Source: Caulobacterales bacterium (GTDB lineage Bacteria; Pseudomonadota; Alphaproteobacteria; Caulobacterales; Caulobacteraceae). From it: DNA of 64,000 nt. Shown in pieces: positions 25,169 to 33,991 of the stretch. Every line of letters begins with the position of its first letter. Within the stretch, counting starts at the first letter, position 1. The position numbers and the translations under genes are program-made. Under the pieces are notes generated by a model. That model was not told the origin of the DNA. It did not search any database and worked only from the letters and a program-made list of their open reading frames with translations. Where the stretch lies: positions 62,001 to 126,000 of the forward strand of contig JAEKKJ010000007.1 of assembly GCA_019510435.1 (NCBI GenBank), written 5' to 3'.

Positions 25169-26728
25169 CTAGAAGTTGAAGTAGAGGAAGATGGCGCGGC
25201 CCCGCTGCACCATCAGGACGCCGGCGATCAGGACCACGCCAGCGAAGACGAGGCCGGCCGTGTCGGGCCGCCACGTCCAGCGGATGGGCGCGGGGGCCGC
25301 ATCCTTCCACTCGCGCCAGTTAAAGGCGGGGTCGAAGCGGCCCATGATCTGCTGGGTGTTGGGCGCCAGGAAGACGAGGCCGAAGGCCAGCGCCAGGGCC
25401 GACCAGACGCCCCAGCCCAGGGCGGCCGGCAGGCTGAGGTCGAGGCCGCGGAAGCCGCTCATGCCGGCCCAGACCTCCATCGCGTCGCCCACGGACTTCG
25501 AGCGGAACATGACGTTGGCGTAGATCACGCCCAGCAGGGTCAGCAGGTGATAGCTCACGCGCTCCGGCGCGGCCGGTTCGCCCAGGGTCTTGCCCTGCTT
25601 GCGCAGCTTGCGGCGCACGCGCTTGCGGTGTTCGCGCCAGGCCTCGTTCACGCAGATGTAGATGGCGTGCATCACCCCGAAGGCGACGAACGTCCAGCCC
25701 GCGCCGTGCCAGACGCCGACGGCCACGAAGGTGACGAAGGTCGGCACGGCGACCGCGACGCCGAACGCGCCCCAGCCCTGCAGGCCCTTCTCGGCCGCAT
25801 AGCGGTTCAGCGGCACCGACAGCGGCTGGAAGATGTAGGCCACGATGAAGCGCTGCAGGGTCATGTGCCAGCGGCGCCAGTACTCGATGACGCTGGCGGC
25901 CCGCAGCGGTGAGTGGAAATTGAGCGGCAGCTTGACGCCGAACATCCGGCCGAGGCCGATGGCCATGTCCGAATAGCCCGAGAAGTCGAAATAGAGCTGG
26001 AAGGTGTAGAGCAGCGCCGCCATCCAGCCGGAGGCCAGGTTGAAGGCGTGGGCGCCACTGGCCTCGAACAGGGGGTTGGCCTGGCTGGCCAGGGTGTCGG
26101 CGATCACCGTCTTCTTGAAGAGGCCGATGGCGAAGATCGTCAGGCCCACCAGCAGGTTGCGCGAGATCAGGCGGCCGAACGTCCGCGCCTGGATCTGCGG
26201 GACGACCTCCTTGTAGTGGACGATCGGGCCGGCGATCAGCTGGGGGAAGAACGCCGCGAACAGCGAGAAGTCCAGGAAGCTCATCGGCCGCGCGTCGCCG
26301 CGGGCGGAGTCGATCAGGTAGGCGATCTTCTGGAAGGTGAAGAACGAGATCGCCAGGGGCAGGATGATGTGGGGCAGGGGGTCCGGGACGCCGGTCAGGC
26401 TGGCGACGTTCTCGGCCACGAAGTTGGCGTACTTGAACCAGCCCAGCATGGAGAGGTCGACCAGCAGGCCCAGCACCATCCAGACCCGGACGGTGCGCTC
26501 CTTGCCGGCCGCATAGGCGCGCTGGATGATTCCGCCGACCACATAGTTGAAGACGATCGAGAACAGCAGGATCGGCAGGTGGACCGGCCGCCAGAAGGCA
26601 TAGAAGCCGAGCGACAGCAGCGTCAGCGTCAGCTTGGCCAGCGGCTGCAGGAACCGCCCGGCCAGATAGGTCAGCGCCAGGGCGAGCGGCAGGAACCCGA
26701 AGATGAAGATGTAGGAGTTGAAGAGCAC
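25169..26728 (-). CDS. MBOAT family O-acyltransferase (AlgI/DltB-like)
   Basis: A 519-residue membrane-bound O-acyltransferase. It starts MLFNSYIFIFGFLPLAL, as AlgI-type proteins do, and has FFPQLIAGPIVHY, FDFSGYSDMAIGLGRMFG, YWRRWHMTL (His288) and the family catalytic histidine His341 in GVWHGAGWTF. About ten membrane segments are visible. It moves an acyl group across the inner membrane to an extracytoplasmic acceptor. The next gene (SGNH-like) and the upstream ACP, FkbH-like and methyltransferase genes suggest an ACP-borne donor. Confidence 0.9.
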   Translation of the reverse strand: MLFNSYIFIFGFLPLALALTYLAGRFLQPLAKLTLTLLSLGFYAFWRPVHLPILLFSIVFNYVVGGIIQRAYAAGKERTVRVWMVLGLLVDLSMLGWFKYANFVAENVASLTGVPDPLPHIILPLAISFFTFQKIAYLIDSARGDARPMSFLDFSLFAAFFPQLIAGPIVHYKEVVPQIQARTFGRLISRNLLVGLTIFAIGLFKKTVIADTLASQANPLFEASGAHAFNLASGWMAALLYTFQLYFDFSGYSDMAIGLGRMFGVKLPLNFHSPLRAASVIEYWRRWHMTLQRFIVAYIFQPLSVPLNRYAAEKGLQGWGAFGVAVAVPTFVTFVAVGVWHGAGWTFVAFGVMHAIYICVNEAWREHRKRVRRKLRKQGKTLGEPAAPERVSYHLLTLLGVIYANVMFRSKSVGDAMEVWAGMSGFRGLDLSLPAALGWGVWSALALAFGLVFLAPNTQQIMGRFDPAFNWREWKDAAPAPIRWTWRPDTAGLVFAGVVLIAGVLMVQRGRAIFLYFNF

Positions 26729-26743
26729 CTAGCGGCTCCCCAG

Positions 26744-26788
26744 CCCAAGGCTCAACCCAAGGCTCAAGCCAAGGCCCAACCTAAGGAA
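26744..26788. repeat. degenerate 12-bp tandem repeat between methyltransferase and MBOAT genes
   Basis: CCCAAGGCTCAA occurs perfectly at 26744-26755 and 26756-26767, then as GCCAAGGCCCAA (26768-26779) and CCTAAGGAA (26780-26788). It fills most of the 102-base gap, the only sizeable gap between the acyl carrier protein gene and the ligase gene. Confidence 0.7.
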
Positions 26789-26830
26789 CCTCTCCCGAAA
26801 CAAACCTGCGCCCCGTCCTCTGTCCACGCC

Positions 26831-27778
26831 TCAGGCTCGTCGCGCGACGAGGCCGGCCGAGACGGTGATGCGATTCCGGAGCGCCGACTCCAGCTTCTTG
26901 GCCTGGGTCGCGTAGAGCTCCATGGTCTCGACCTTCAGCCCAACGCCCTCGACCAGGGCGGTGACCTCGTCCGGGCTCGAGAGCAGGTAGATGTGGTCGG
27001 GCGAGGGGCTGTTCAGCGGCACGTTGACGAAGATGCGGCCGTCCGGCTTCAGGGCCGTGGTCAGGAAGCGCAGCGCCTGCTCGGGCCGCTCCAGGTGCTC
27101 CAGCACCTCGGAGATCACGATCAGGTCGTAGCGCCGTTCGGACTGGCCCGCCTTCAGGATGTCGACCTCGGTGAGCGACACCGGCTTTTCGACGCCCATC
27201 TTGTCGAGGGCCGCGGCGGTCTCGCGCAGGGAGACCGCGCTGACGTCCCAGGCCTCGAGGCTGCGCGACAGGGATGAGGCGGCGGCGAAATAGACCATCA
27301 GGCCGTGGCCTGGGCCCACTTCCAGGTAGTCGAACGGCTGGGTCTGCGCGCCGAGCACCCGGTTCAGGAACATCTCGAAGGTGGCCACGTGGTTGAACCA
27401 CAGCACCTGGGTCAGCAACAGGCCGTTCACGTAGCGGGCCATGTAGGCGTGGTCGGAATAGACCTCGGCCATCGCCTCGGCGAAGGTCGACAGGCGATAG
27501 CGCTCCTCGCGGTGGAAGAAGAGCTCCTCCTCGCGCAGGCGGTCGCAGGTCCAGCGGTAGTCGGCCGCGACGGTGGCTTCGTTGCCGGCCGTCAGCCGGC
27601 GGACCGCGGTGGCGGCGGCCTCGGTGGCCGCCAGCATGGCCGGCGTGCGCGCCTGCAGGCTCTTGGCCAGGTAGGCGGCGTGCTCGGGCCACACGGCCAG
27701 GACGCTGTCGATCACCGCTCGGGTGTTCGGCAGGCCGGCCAGGATCTCGGCCAGGGGATCGGATGCGGTCTCGCTCAC
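26831..27778 (-). CDS. class I SAM-dependent methyltransferase
   Basis: A 315-residue protein. The C-terminal half is a Rossmann methyltransferase with motif I YLEVGPGHGLM (151-161), DLIVISEVLEHLERPEQAL (post-I/motif IV) and LKPDGRIFVNVPLN. The N-terminal half (about 1-145) is helical and not recognised. The GTG start at 27778 overlaps the FkbH-like stop. The substrate is unknown; it could methylate the acyl group made by the preceding gene, as FkbG does in methoxymalonyl-ACP synthesis, or a sugar hydroxyl. Confidence 0.82.
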   Translation of the reverse strand: MSETASDPLAEILAGLPNTRAVIDSVLAVWPEHAAYLAKSLQARTPAMLAATEAAATAVRRLTAGNEATVAADYRWTCDRLREEELFFHREERYRLSTFAEAMAEVYSDHAYMARYVNGLLLTQVLWFNHVATFEMFLNRVLGAQTQPFDYLEVGPGHGLMVYFAAASSLSRSLEAWDVSAVSLRETAAALDKMGVEKPVSLTEVDILKAGQSERRYDLIVISEVLEHLERPEQALRFLTTALKPDGRIFVNVPLNSPSPDHIYLLSSPDEVTALVEGVGLKVETMELYATQAKKLESALRNRITVSAGLVARRA

Positions 27779-29706
27779 GCCTGCAGCTCCGGTGTCGGGG
27801 CCCCCACCGCCGTGTCGTCGATGACCATCGGCAGTTCGGGCGAGGTGTAGTCCGCAAGGTCCAGCGTCCAGACGGTCGTGCCGCCGGGTTCTTCGCCGGC
27901 CGGGGCGAAGCCCAGCGAGGCGTAGTGGCCGGCCACCATCGCGTTCTTGGGCGAGGGGATGTAGCGCCCCACAAGCTGCCGCGCCCCGGCCGTCCGCGCC
28001 ACGCGGACCAGGTGGTCGAGAGCGGCTTCCTGCACCCGGCGCCCCAGCACGCGGCAACTCATCAGCCAGGTGTCGATTTCCAGCGCGTCGCCGCGGCGCT
28101 CGCCGATCAGCACGCAGATGATGCCGTTGTCGCCGAAGCGGTCGACCAGGCGGATCTGGGCCAGATGGCGGTCGGGATCGCGCTCGGCGGCCTCGACCTG
28201 CGCCTCGGTGTAGCGGCGGGTGGTCAGGTTGAACTGGTTGGACTTGTTGATCAGCTGGGCGACCCGCGGGCGGCTGACGGCGTCCACCGGCCGGATCGTG
28301 CAGACCATGTCCAGGGAGGCCAGGTAGCTGTCCAGGTCGCCGGAGGCCTGCACGGCCGCCGCCCGGGCCGCGTTGGCCTGGTACATGGCCGCCCGGTCGC
28401 GGTCGTCCTGGGTGAAGGCCACGGCCTCGAAATAGCCCGCCGCCATCAAGAGCCGCGGATAGAGCGCCGGCTCATCGGGGAGCTCGGGAACCGCCACCAC
28501 CGGCAGCTCGCGCCGCACCTGGGCGCGCTCGGCCGGGTTGTCATCGAGGAACACCAGGGCGTCGATGCCAATGTTCAGGGTTTCGGCGATGGCGCGCAGG
28601 TTGGCGGCCTTGTCGGTCCAGTTCGCCTGGAAGACCGCGATGTGGTCCTCCTTCAGCACCATCTCGGGGTGCTCGCGGAAGGGTAGCAGGGCCGCGGCTT
28701 CCTCGTTCTTGGAGCAGACCGCCAGGACAACGCCGCGACGCCGCAGCTCCAGCGCCGTCTGCTGGATCGCCAGGAACGCCTCGCCGGCGGCGGAGCCCTG
28801 GCCCAGCTGGATGCCGGCCACGCCATCGTCGCCGATGACGCCGCCCCACAGGGTGTTGTCCAGATCGAGCACCAGGCACTTCTTCGCCCGTCCCCGCAGG
28901 GCGGCCACGGTGCGCGCGACCACGTCGCCGTAGACCGGCGCCATCTCGGGCGCAAACGGCAGCTTGGAGGCGTGCCAGTGGCGGGGCGCATCCCAGCGCT
29001 CCAGCCCGATGGTTTCGGCCAGCCGCGCGATGTCGAGGAGCACCACCTGGCCCTCCGACGCCCAGGCCGCGAGCCGCGCATTGAAGGCGGTGACCATGGC
29101 GTAGCTCGAGGTCGGCTCCACGCGGTCGAAGCTGCCGAACAGCGGCTCGATCGGCGGCGGCACGGTCTGGACCAGGATGGCCGCCCCGACCGACGGGCGG
29201 AAGCCGTCCACCACCATCTTCAGCTGGGCGAGGGCGCCGGCGACCCGGGCCTCGGCGTCGGCCAGCGAGTCGGCGGCGCGACTGAGGCCCAGGGCGCGCA
29301 CGTCGCTGGCCACCAGCAGCATGTCGAGGCGGGCGCGGTGCAGCGGCCCGAAGGTGTCCATGGCCTGCTGCACGGCGCTGCCGTAGGCGCCCTCGACCAC
29401 GTCCACGAGGAGGCCGTGGCGCAGTCCGGAGCCGGCGATCACCGGCGCCAGCAGCGAGAGCGTGCCGTCGCCGACCACGCCCAGCTTCACCCGGCCGAAC
29501 TGCGCCGGGGCCGCACCGCCTTCAGCCACGGAGCCGGCGAGGCGGGCCAGCTGGCCCAGCTGGTTCTCGTCCAGCGCCGCCGTGGCCAGGGTCAGGACGC
29601 GTTCGTAATAGGCTTCGCCCGGTTGGGCCGCTTCGGCGCGAAGCGCGCGCAGGCGTTCGCGGAAGTCCGCCGACGGGGCGGGAAGCCAGGCAAGGTCGGA
29701 GAGCAT
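27775..29706 (-). CDS. FkbH-like HAD-IIIC family protein
   Basis: A 643-residue protein. Residues 1-260 are the FkbH N-terminal region (SGNH-like fold), residues about 275-400 the HAD-IIIC domain with LVLDLDNTLWGG (Asp281, Asp283), VCSKNEE and FLDDNPAER, and residues about 480-630 a GNAT-like domain (LVDRFGDNGIICVL, MSCRVLGRRVQEAAL). FkbH enzymes take 1,3-bisphosphoglycerate, dephosphorylate it and load the glyceryl group onto an acyl carrier protein. The ACP gene lies 21 bases upstream, which supports that role. The whole combination is common in polysaccharide loci. Confidence 0.85.
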   Translation of the reverse strand: MLSDLAWLPAPSADFRERLRALRAEAAQPGEAYYERVLTLATAALDENQLGQLARLAGSVAEGGAAPAQFGRVKLGVVGDGTLSLLAPVIAGSGLRHGLLVDVVEGAYGSAVQQAMDTFGPLHRARLDMLLVASDVRALGLSRAADSLADAEARVAGALAQLKMVVDGFRPSVGAAILVQTVPPPIEPLFGSFDRVEPTSSYAMVTAFNARLAAWASEGQVVLLDIARLAETIGLERWDAPRHWHASKLPFAPEMAPVYGDVVARTVAALRGRAKKCLVLDLDNTLWGGVIGDDGVAGIQLGQGSAAGEAFLAIQQTALELRRRGVVLAVCSKNEEAAALLPFREHPEMVLKEDHIAVFQANWTDKAANLRAIAETLNIGIDALVFLDDNPAERAQVRRELPVVAVPELPDEPALYPRLLMAAGYFEAVAFTQDDRDRAAMYQANAARAAAVQASGDLDSYLASLDMVCTIRPVDAVSRPRVAQLINKSNQFNLTTRRYTEAQVEAAERDPDRHLAQIRLVDRFGDNGIICVLIGERRGDALEIDTWLMSCRVLGRRVQEAALDHLVRVARTAGARQLVGRYIPSPKNAMVAGHYASLGFAPAGEEPGGTTVWTLDLADYTSPELPMVIDDTAVGAPTPELQA

Positions 29707-29727
29707 GACGGTCGCTCCAGCCGGCGG

Positions 29728-29973
29728 TCAGGCCGCCGTCTTCGCCTCAATGAGGTTGACCAAGTCGCCGACGGATTTCAGCGCCTCGATCTCGGAATTC
29801 TTGAACTTGATCTTGAACTTGCGCTCGACGGCGACGACGAGGCGCACGTGGCTGAGGCTGTCCCACTCCTCGACGTCCTCGGCCGTAGTCGCGGGGGTGA
29901 CCTCCAGATCGTCGACGTCGAACACGTCGATCATGATCTCGCGCAGCTCGTTCAGGATTTCAGCGGAAGACAT
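29728..29973 (-). CDS. acyl carrier protein
   Basis: An 81-residue, acidic four-helix carrier protein. Ser39 in EEWDSLSHVRL is the phosphopantetheine attachment site. It is first in a tightly packed series with the FkbH-like, methyltransferase, MBOAT and SGNH-like genes, and so is probably a dedicated carrier for the group they handle rather than the fatty-acid ACP. ATG start at 29973. Confidence 0.9.
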   Translation of the reverse strand: MSSAEILNELREIMIDVFDVDDLEVTPATTAEDVEEWDSLSHVRLVVAVERKFKIKFKNSEIEALKSVGDLVNLIEAKTAA

Positions 29974-30239
29974 TCGGTCACCTTGCGCGGCGGTTCAAAG
30001 CGGATCTGGCGTGATTCGGCAGACGTGCGTGGGGAGTAGTCCGGAGCCGTAAAGTTACTGTGTCTTCGCGATGGCGGACGCGTGGATTCGTCATTCTCTC
30101 CAGCCCCTTGCCCGGAAGAAGTCTCCCGCAAGATATCCCCCGCATATGGCCCACGCGTCGCCGAGCGCGCGGACCCAGGCTTGGGCGCGGAGGCTTGTCT
30201 AGCCGATGGCGCGTCGGGATCAAGCGGAGCCATGGCGGA

Positions 30240-31274
30240 TCAGGCCCTGGCGACGGCGGCCAGCCGGTCCTCGATGAAGGCCATCAATTCCCGCGGGTCG
30301 GTGGTGGCCACCACGCGCGGCCGGCCCCGCACGTCTCGCAGGGCCGCCCGCAGTTCGTCGACCGAGCGCGCCACCCGGACCAGGCCGCGGGCCTCGAACG
30401 CCTGGGTGATCTCCAGCTGGTGGTCGTCATAGTGCTCGCCCAGGGAAAAGAGGCGGGGCAGGGCGATGACGTGGCAGCCTTGCCGCAGCGCCGTGATCAG
30501 CGAGCCGGTGCCGCCGTGGCAGACCACGATCGAGGCGTCGCGCAGGATCTCCTGCACGCGGTCGAAGGGCAGGGTCTCATGGGTCTCCAGGCCGTCAGGA
30601 CGTCGTCCGCCCTCTCCGGTCTGGACGATGACCTTTTCGGTGATCTCCCCAGCCGCATGGGCCTCGGCCACCGAGTCCACCAGCCGGTCGAAGGGCAGGG
30701 TGGCGCCCACGGTGGCGAAGAACAGGTCCTGCTTCGGCGGGGGCGGCGTGTCGGACATGCGCAGGGGGTCGAACACGCGCGCCTTGGGATAGGCGTGCGC
30801 CAGCTTCGCCGACTGGATCACCATGTCGTGGGCGAAGGGGGCGGCGATCCGCCCGAACAGCGAGGGCTTCTCGAAGCGCGCGAACGATTCGATGACCAGG
30901 ATCTTCGCGCCGAACAGCCGGCCGAGCAGGACGACGAAGAACACCGCCCCCGCGCCTGTGGAGATCACCAGGTCCGGCCGCTCGCGCAGCAGCAGGCCCG
31001 CCGTGCGGAAGAAGCTGACGAACGCGCGCGACAGCATCAGAAACGGTGTCCCGAACTTCGCCTGGCCCCAGGCGTAGTGGGGCACGAAGTACGTGCGATG
31101 GTTGTCCGCAAGGGTCCGGCCGAGGGCGGTGTCCTCGGTGACGAAGAAGTGGTCGAATCGCGACCAGACCGCCTGCAGGTCGAGCAGCTGGCGCACGTGG
31201 CCGCCCCCCGACGCCGCGAGGCAGATCTTCAAGGGGCGCCGGCGCCCGGATGGCTGGTCTGGTGTCGTGGTCAT
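30240..31274 (-). CDS. fused PssD-PssE (Alg14-Alg13-like) glycosyltransferase
   Basis: A 344-residue protein. Residues about 13-165 are Alg14/PssD-like (KICLAASGGGHVRQLLDL, PDLVISTGAGAVFFVVLL). Residues about 185-330 are Alg13/PssE-like, the GT28 C-terminal half (FATVGATLPFDRLVDSVAE, DASIVVCHGGTGSL). In Rhizobium PssD and PssE are separate and together transfer glucuronic acid to a lipid-linked sugar; here both halves are on one chain. A 266-base gap with no visible gene separates it from the ACP gene downstream. Confidence 0.85.
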   Translation of the reverse strand: MTTTPDQPSGRRRPLKICLAASGGGHVRQLLDLQAVWSRFDHFFVTEDTALGRTLADNHRTYFVPHYAWGQAKFGTPFLMLSRAFVSFFRTAGLLLRERPDLVISTGAGAVFFVVLLGRLFGAKILVIESFARFEKPSLFGRIAAPFAHDMVIQSAKLAHAYPKARVFDPLRMSDTPPPPKQDLFFATVGATLPFDRLVDSVAEAHAAGEITEKVIVQTGEGGRRPDGLETHETLPFDRVQEILRDASIVVCHGGTGSLITALRQGCHVIALPRLFSLGEHYDDHQLEITQAFEARGLVRVARSVDELRAALRDVRGRPRVVATTDPRELMAFIEDRLAAVARA

Positions 31275-31418
31275 CTGGCGCCCTGTTGCGCTTCCGCGTA
31301 CTCATCCGCGCGCGGGCCGTAAAGGACCGGTGAACAACTGGCCGATATGCGTGCCGCGACGCCAATTTCGCTATCGTGGGCCGCGGCTGCTCGGCCCCTT
31401 TGAAGCTCGTGGGGACGC

Positions 31419-32654
31419 ATGTCGAGTTCGCAATCCGGATCGCCCACCGTGCGTCGGGTGCTGGCCGGAGAACTGTGCAGCGGCTGCGGCCTCTGCGCCG
31501 GCGTGTCGGGCGGCGCGATCCGGATGCGCGACGACGCGCCCGGCTACAACCGGCCCGAGGTGGTGGGGCCGGTCGATGCGGCCGCTGAGCGCCTGATCGC
31601 CGCCGCCTGTCCGGGCGCGGCGGTGGCGGCCTGGCAGGACGCGCCGCAGGTCCACCCGTACTGGGGCCCCCTCCGGGAGGTGATGACTGGCGCCGCCGTC
31701 GATCCGGCGGTGCGCTTCCAGGGCTCGTCGGGCGGCGTGGTCTCGGCCCTGGCGATCCACGCCCTGACCAGCGGCCTCGTGGACCGGGTGCTCCATGTGG
31801 GCGCCGACCTGGCCGCCCCGACCCGCAACCGCACCCTGGTTTCGCGCAGCCCCGCCGAGGTGCTGGCCGGGGCGGGGTCGCGCTACACAGCTTCCTCGCC
31901 GCTGGCGGACCTGGCCGCGATCCTGGCCGAGGGCGGGCGGGCGGCGTTCATCGGCAAGCCCTGCGACGTCTCGGCCCTCCGCCAGGCGGCCAAGGCCGAT
32001 CCCCGCGTGGCGACCCATGTCCCGCTGATGATCTCGTTCTTCTGCGGCGGCGTGCCCAGCCACGACGGCGTCGAGCGGATCCTGCGGGCGATGAAGGTGT
32101 CGGGCCAGCCGCTGAGCGCCTTCCGCTATCGCGGGCAGGGCTGGCCTGGCCTTTGCGTCGCCGAGACCACCGACGGCGCCCGCGCGGAACTCACCTATCG
32201 CGAGAGCTGGGGCGCGCACCTGTCCAAGGAGGTGCAGTTCCGGTGCAAGATCTGTCCTGATGCGGTGGGCGGCGTGGCCGACATCGCCTGCGCCGACGCC
32301 TGGTACGGCGACGAGTCCGGCTATCCCAGCTTCGAAGAGCAGGAGGGCCGCAGCCTGATCGTGGCGCGCACCGAAGCCGGCAGCCGGCTGCTGGCGGCGG
32401 CGCTGGGGGCGCAGGCGCTGCAGGCCGAGCCGCTGGATCCGCGGGAGATCGACAAGATGCAGCCCTCGCAGGCGCGACGGAAGCGGCTGGTGCTGGCGCG
32501 GACCGCGGCCCTGCCGCTGGTGGGCCAGCCGCGGCCCCGAATGGCCGGCCTGAAAGTGGGGGCGGCGGCGCGGAAGGCCTCTGCGCCCGAGGCGCTTCGC
32601 AACCTCCTGGGCACTCTGCGCAGAACGTTGCAAGGCCGCCGCAGTCGGCTCTGA
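31419..32654 (+). CDS. coenzyme F420 hydrogenase/dehydrogenase beta-subunit family protein
   Basis: A 411-residue FrhB-like protein. Fe-S ligands CSGCGLC (Cys20, 23, 26) and Cys53 stand near the N-terminus. The FrhB C-terminal domain shows SSGGVVSALAIHAL, FIGKPCDVSALRQA and FRCKICPDAVGGVADIACADAW. In EPS loci these proteins commonly accompany WcaK-type pyruvyltransferases; the reaction is not established. It is divergent from the PssDE gene (144-base shared promoter region) and leads into the export block. Confidence 0.85.
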   Translation: MSSSQSGSPTVRRVLAGELCSGCGLCAGVSGGAIRMRDDAPGYNRPEVVGPVDAAAERLIAAACPGAAVAAWQDAPQVHPYWGPLREVMTGAAVDPAVRFQGSSGGVVSALAIHALTSGLVDRVLHVGADLAAPTRNRTLVSRSPAEVLAGAGSRYTASSPLADLAAILAEGGRAAFIGKPCDVSALRQAAKADPRVATHVPLMISFFCGGVPSHDGVERILRAMKVSGQPLSAFRYRGQGWPGLCVAETTDGARAELTYRESWGAHLSKEVQFRCKICPDAVGGVADIACADAWYGDESGYPSFEEQEGRSLIVARTEAGSRLLAAALGAQALQAEPLDPREIDKMQPSQARRKRLVLARTAALPLVGQPRPRMAGLKVGAAARKASAPEALRNLLGTLRRTLQGRRSRL

Positions 32655-32746
32655 AGCGGCCGGGGGGCTGCTATACAGTCTCGCGGTTTAGTTGATAGTT
32701 AGGACTTCGTGCATCAAACAAACCCCTAAGCGGGGAATGGAGTCAC

Positions 32747-33979
32747 ATGCGCCTCAAGGCTTGGGCCTTCGTAGCGGTCGCGGCGAGCGGCGTGTTCGCG
32801 GCGCACGAAGCCGGAGCCCAGCAGGCGCAGATGCCGACGGTGGCGACGAAGCGCGAGATCAAGCTCGGCGCGCGCGTCGAAGGCTCCTACGACACCAACG
32901 TTTCCCACTCCAACAAGGCCGTGGCGGCGCTGCGCGGGCTGAAGCTGTCGGACTATCTGGCCACGCCGGCCGCGACGGTCTCGATCGTCCAGCCGTTCGG
33001 CCGCCAGACCGCGTTCCTGCAGGGGGACATCGGCTATGTCTTCCACAAGTACAACCCTGAGCTCGACAGCCAGCACACCAGCCTGAACGGCGGGCTCACC
33101 TCACAGCTCTCAAGCTGCAATGTCGCCTTGACCGGCGCCTACAGCGCCTCGCAGACCGAACTGACCAGCTTTGACCTGGCGAGCGTCACCAACGTGCAGC
33201 ACACCACCACCACGGGCGCGGGCTTCCAGTGCGCGCGGCCAAGCGGGATCGGGATCGGCGCGTTCGGGTCACGGTCGCAGGTCAAGAACGCGGACGCCAC
33301 CCGGCGGACCTCAGACGCCGACATCGAGACCCTCAGCAGCCAGATCGGCTATGGCCGGCCGAACCTGGGCGCGTTCTCGCTGGGCTACAGCTACTCGCGG
33401 ACCCAGTACCCGAACCGGATCATCCCGGGCCGGCCGGTGGGGGACAGCTTCTTCACCACCTCGTATGTGGCGGGATACCAGCGCCAGTTCGGCTCGCGAT
33501 TGCAGGTGAACGGCAGCGGTGGCTTGACCCATGTGAAGCGCGAATTTGCGCCGCCCGGCGTCAAGCAGAGCTTCAACAGCGCCACCTACAACGTGGACGT
33601 CTCCTATGGCCTGGGCCCACGCATCAAGATCGAGGGCGCCGCGGTCCGCGCCTACACGCCCTCGCAACAGCTGGGCAAGTCGTACGACAAGAGCACCAAC
33701 CTCAACGGCAAGATCGAATACAAGGCCAGCCCGCGCCTGAGCTTCAGCCTCGGTGCGCAGCAGCAGGAGCAGGACTCGAACGTCGACTCCACCCTGCCGC
33801 CCGGCCTGTTCGTGACCCAATCCAAGACCCGGTCGGTCTCTGCGTCGGCCACCTATTCGCCGACCCGCCGCTGGTCCGTCGCGCTCTCGGTGCGACACGA
33901 CGACCGGACTGCGGACCTGCCACAGTTTAACTATACTTCGACCCGTATTGGGCTGACGGCCCAGGCGAACCTGAACTGA
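32747..33979 (+). CDS. EPS-locus outer-membrane beta-barrel protein
   Basis: A 410-residue protein with a signal peptide (cleavage near GAQQAQ) and alternating aromatic/hydrophobic beta strands through to its end, a long outer-membrane barrel of the BBP2 type (EYSYDTN-like opening GSYDTNVSH; last strands RIGLTAQANLN). It probably forms part of the export channel or a docking barrel for the Wza-type protein 13 bases downstream. GGAATGGAG precedes the ATG. Confidence 0.75.
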   Translation: MRLKAWAFVAVAASGVFAAHEAGAQQAQMPTVATKREIKLGARVEGSYDTNVSHSNKAVAALRGLKLSDYLATPAATVSIVQPFGRQTAFLQGDIGYVFHKYNPELDSQHTSLNGGLTSQLSSCNVALTGAYSASQTELTSFDLASVTNVQHTTTTGAGFQCARPSGIGIGAFGSRSQVKNADATRRTSDADIETLSSQIGYGRPNLGAFSLGYSYSRTQYPNRIIPGRPVGDSFFTTSYVAGYQRQFGSRLQVNGSGGLTHVKREFAPPGVKQSFNSATYNVDVSYGLGPRIKIEGAAVRAYTPSQQLGKSYDKSTNLNGKIEYKASPRLSFSLGAQQQEQDSNVDSTLPPGLFVTQSKTRSVSASATYSPTRRWSVALSVRHDDRTADLPQFNYTSTRIGLTAQANLN

Positions 33980-33991
33980 CGAGAGGCGCCC

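Noticed and set aside
25913..27277. A 454-codon plus-strand frame with Gln/Glu-rich repeats (AQPKAQPK)
   Set aside because: It is antisense to the MBOAT and methyltransferase genes; the repeat part comes from the 12-bp tandem DNA repeat. No domain is present.
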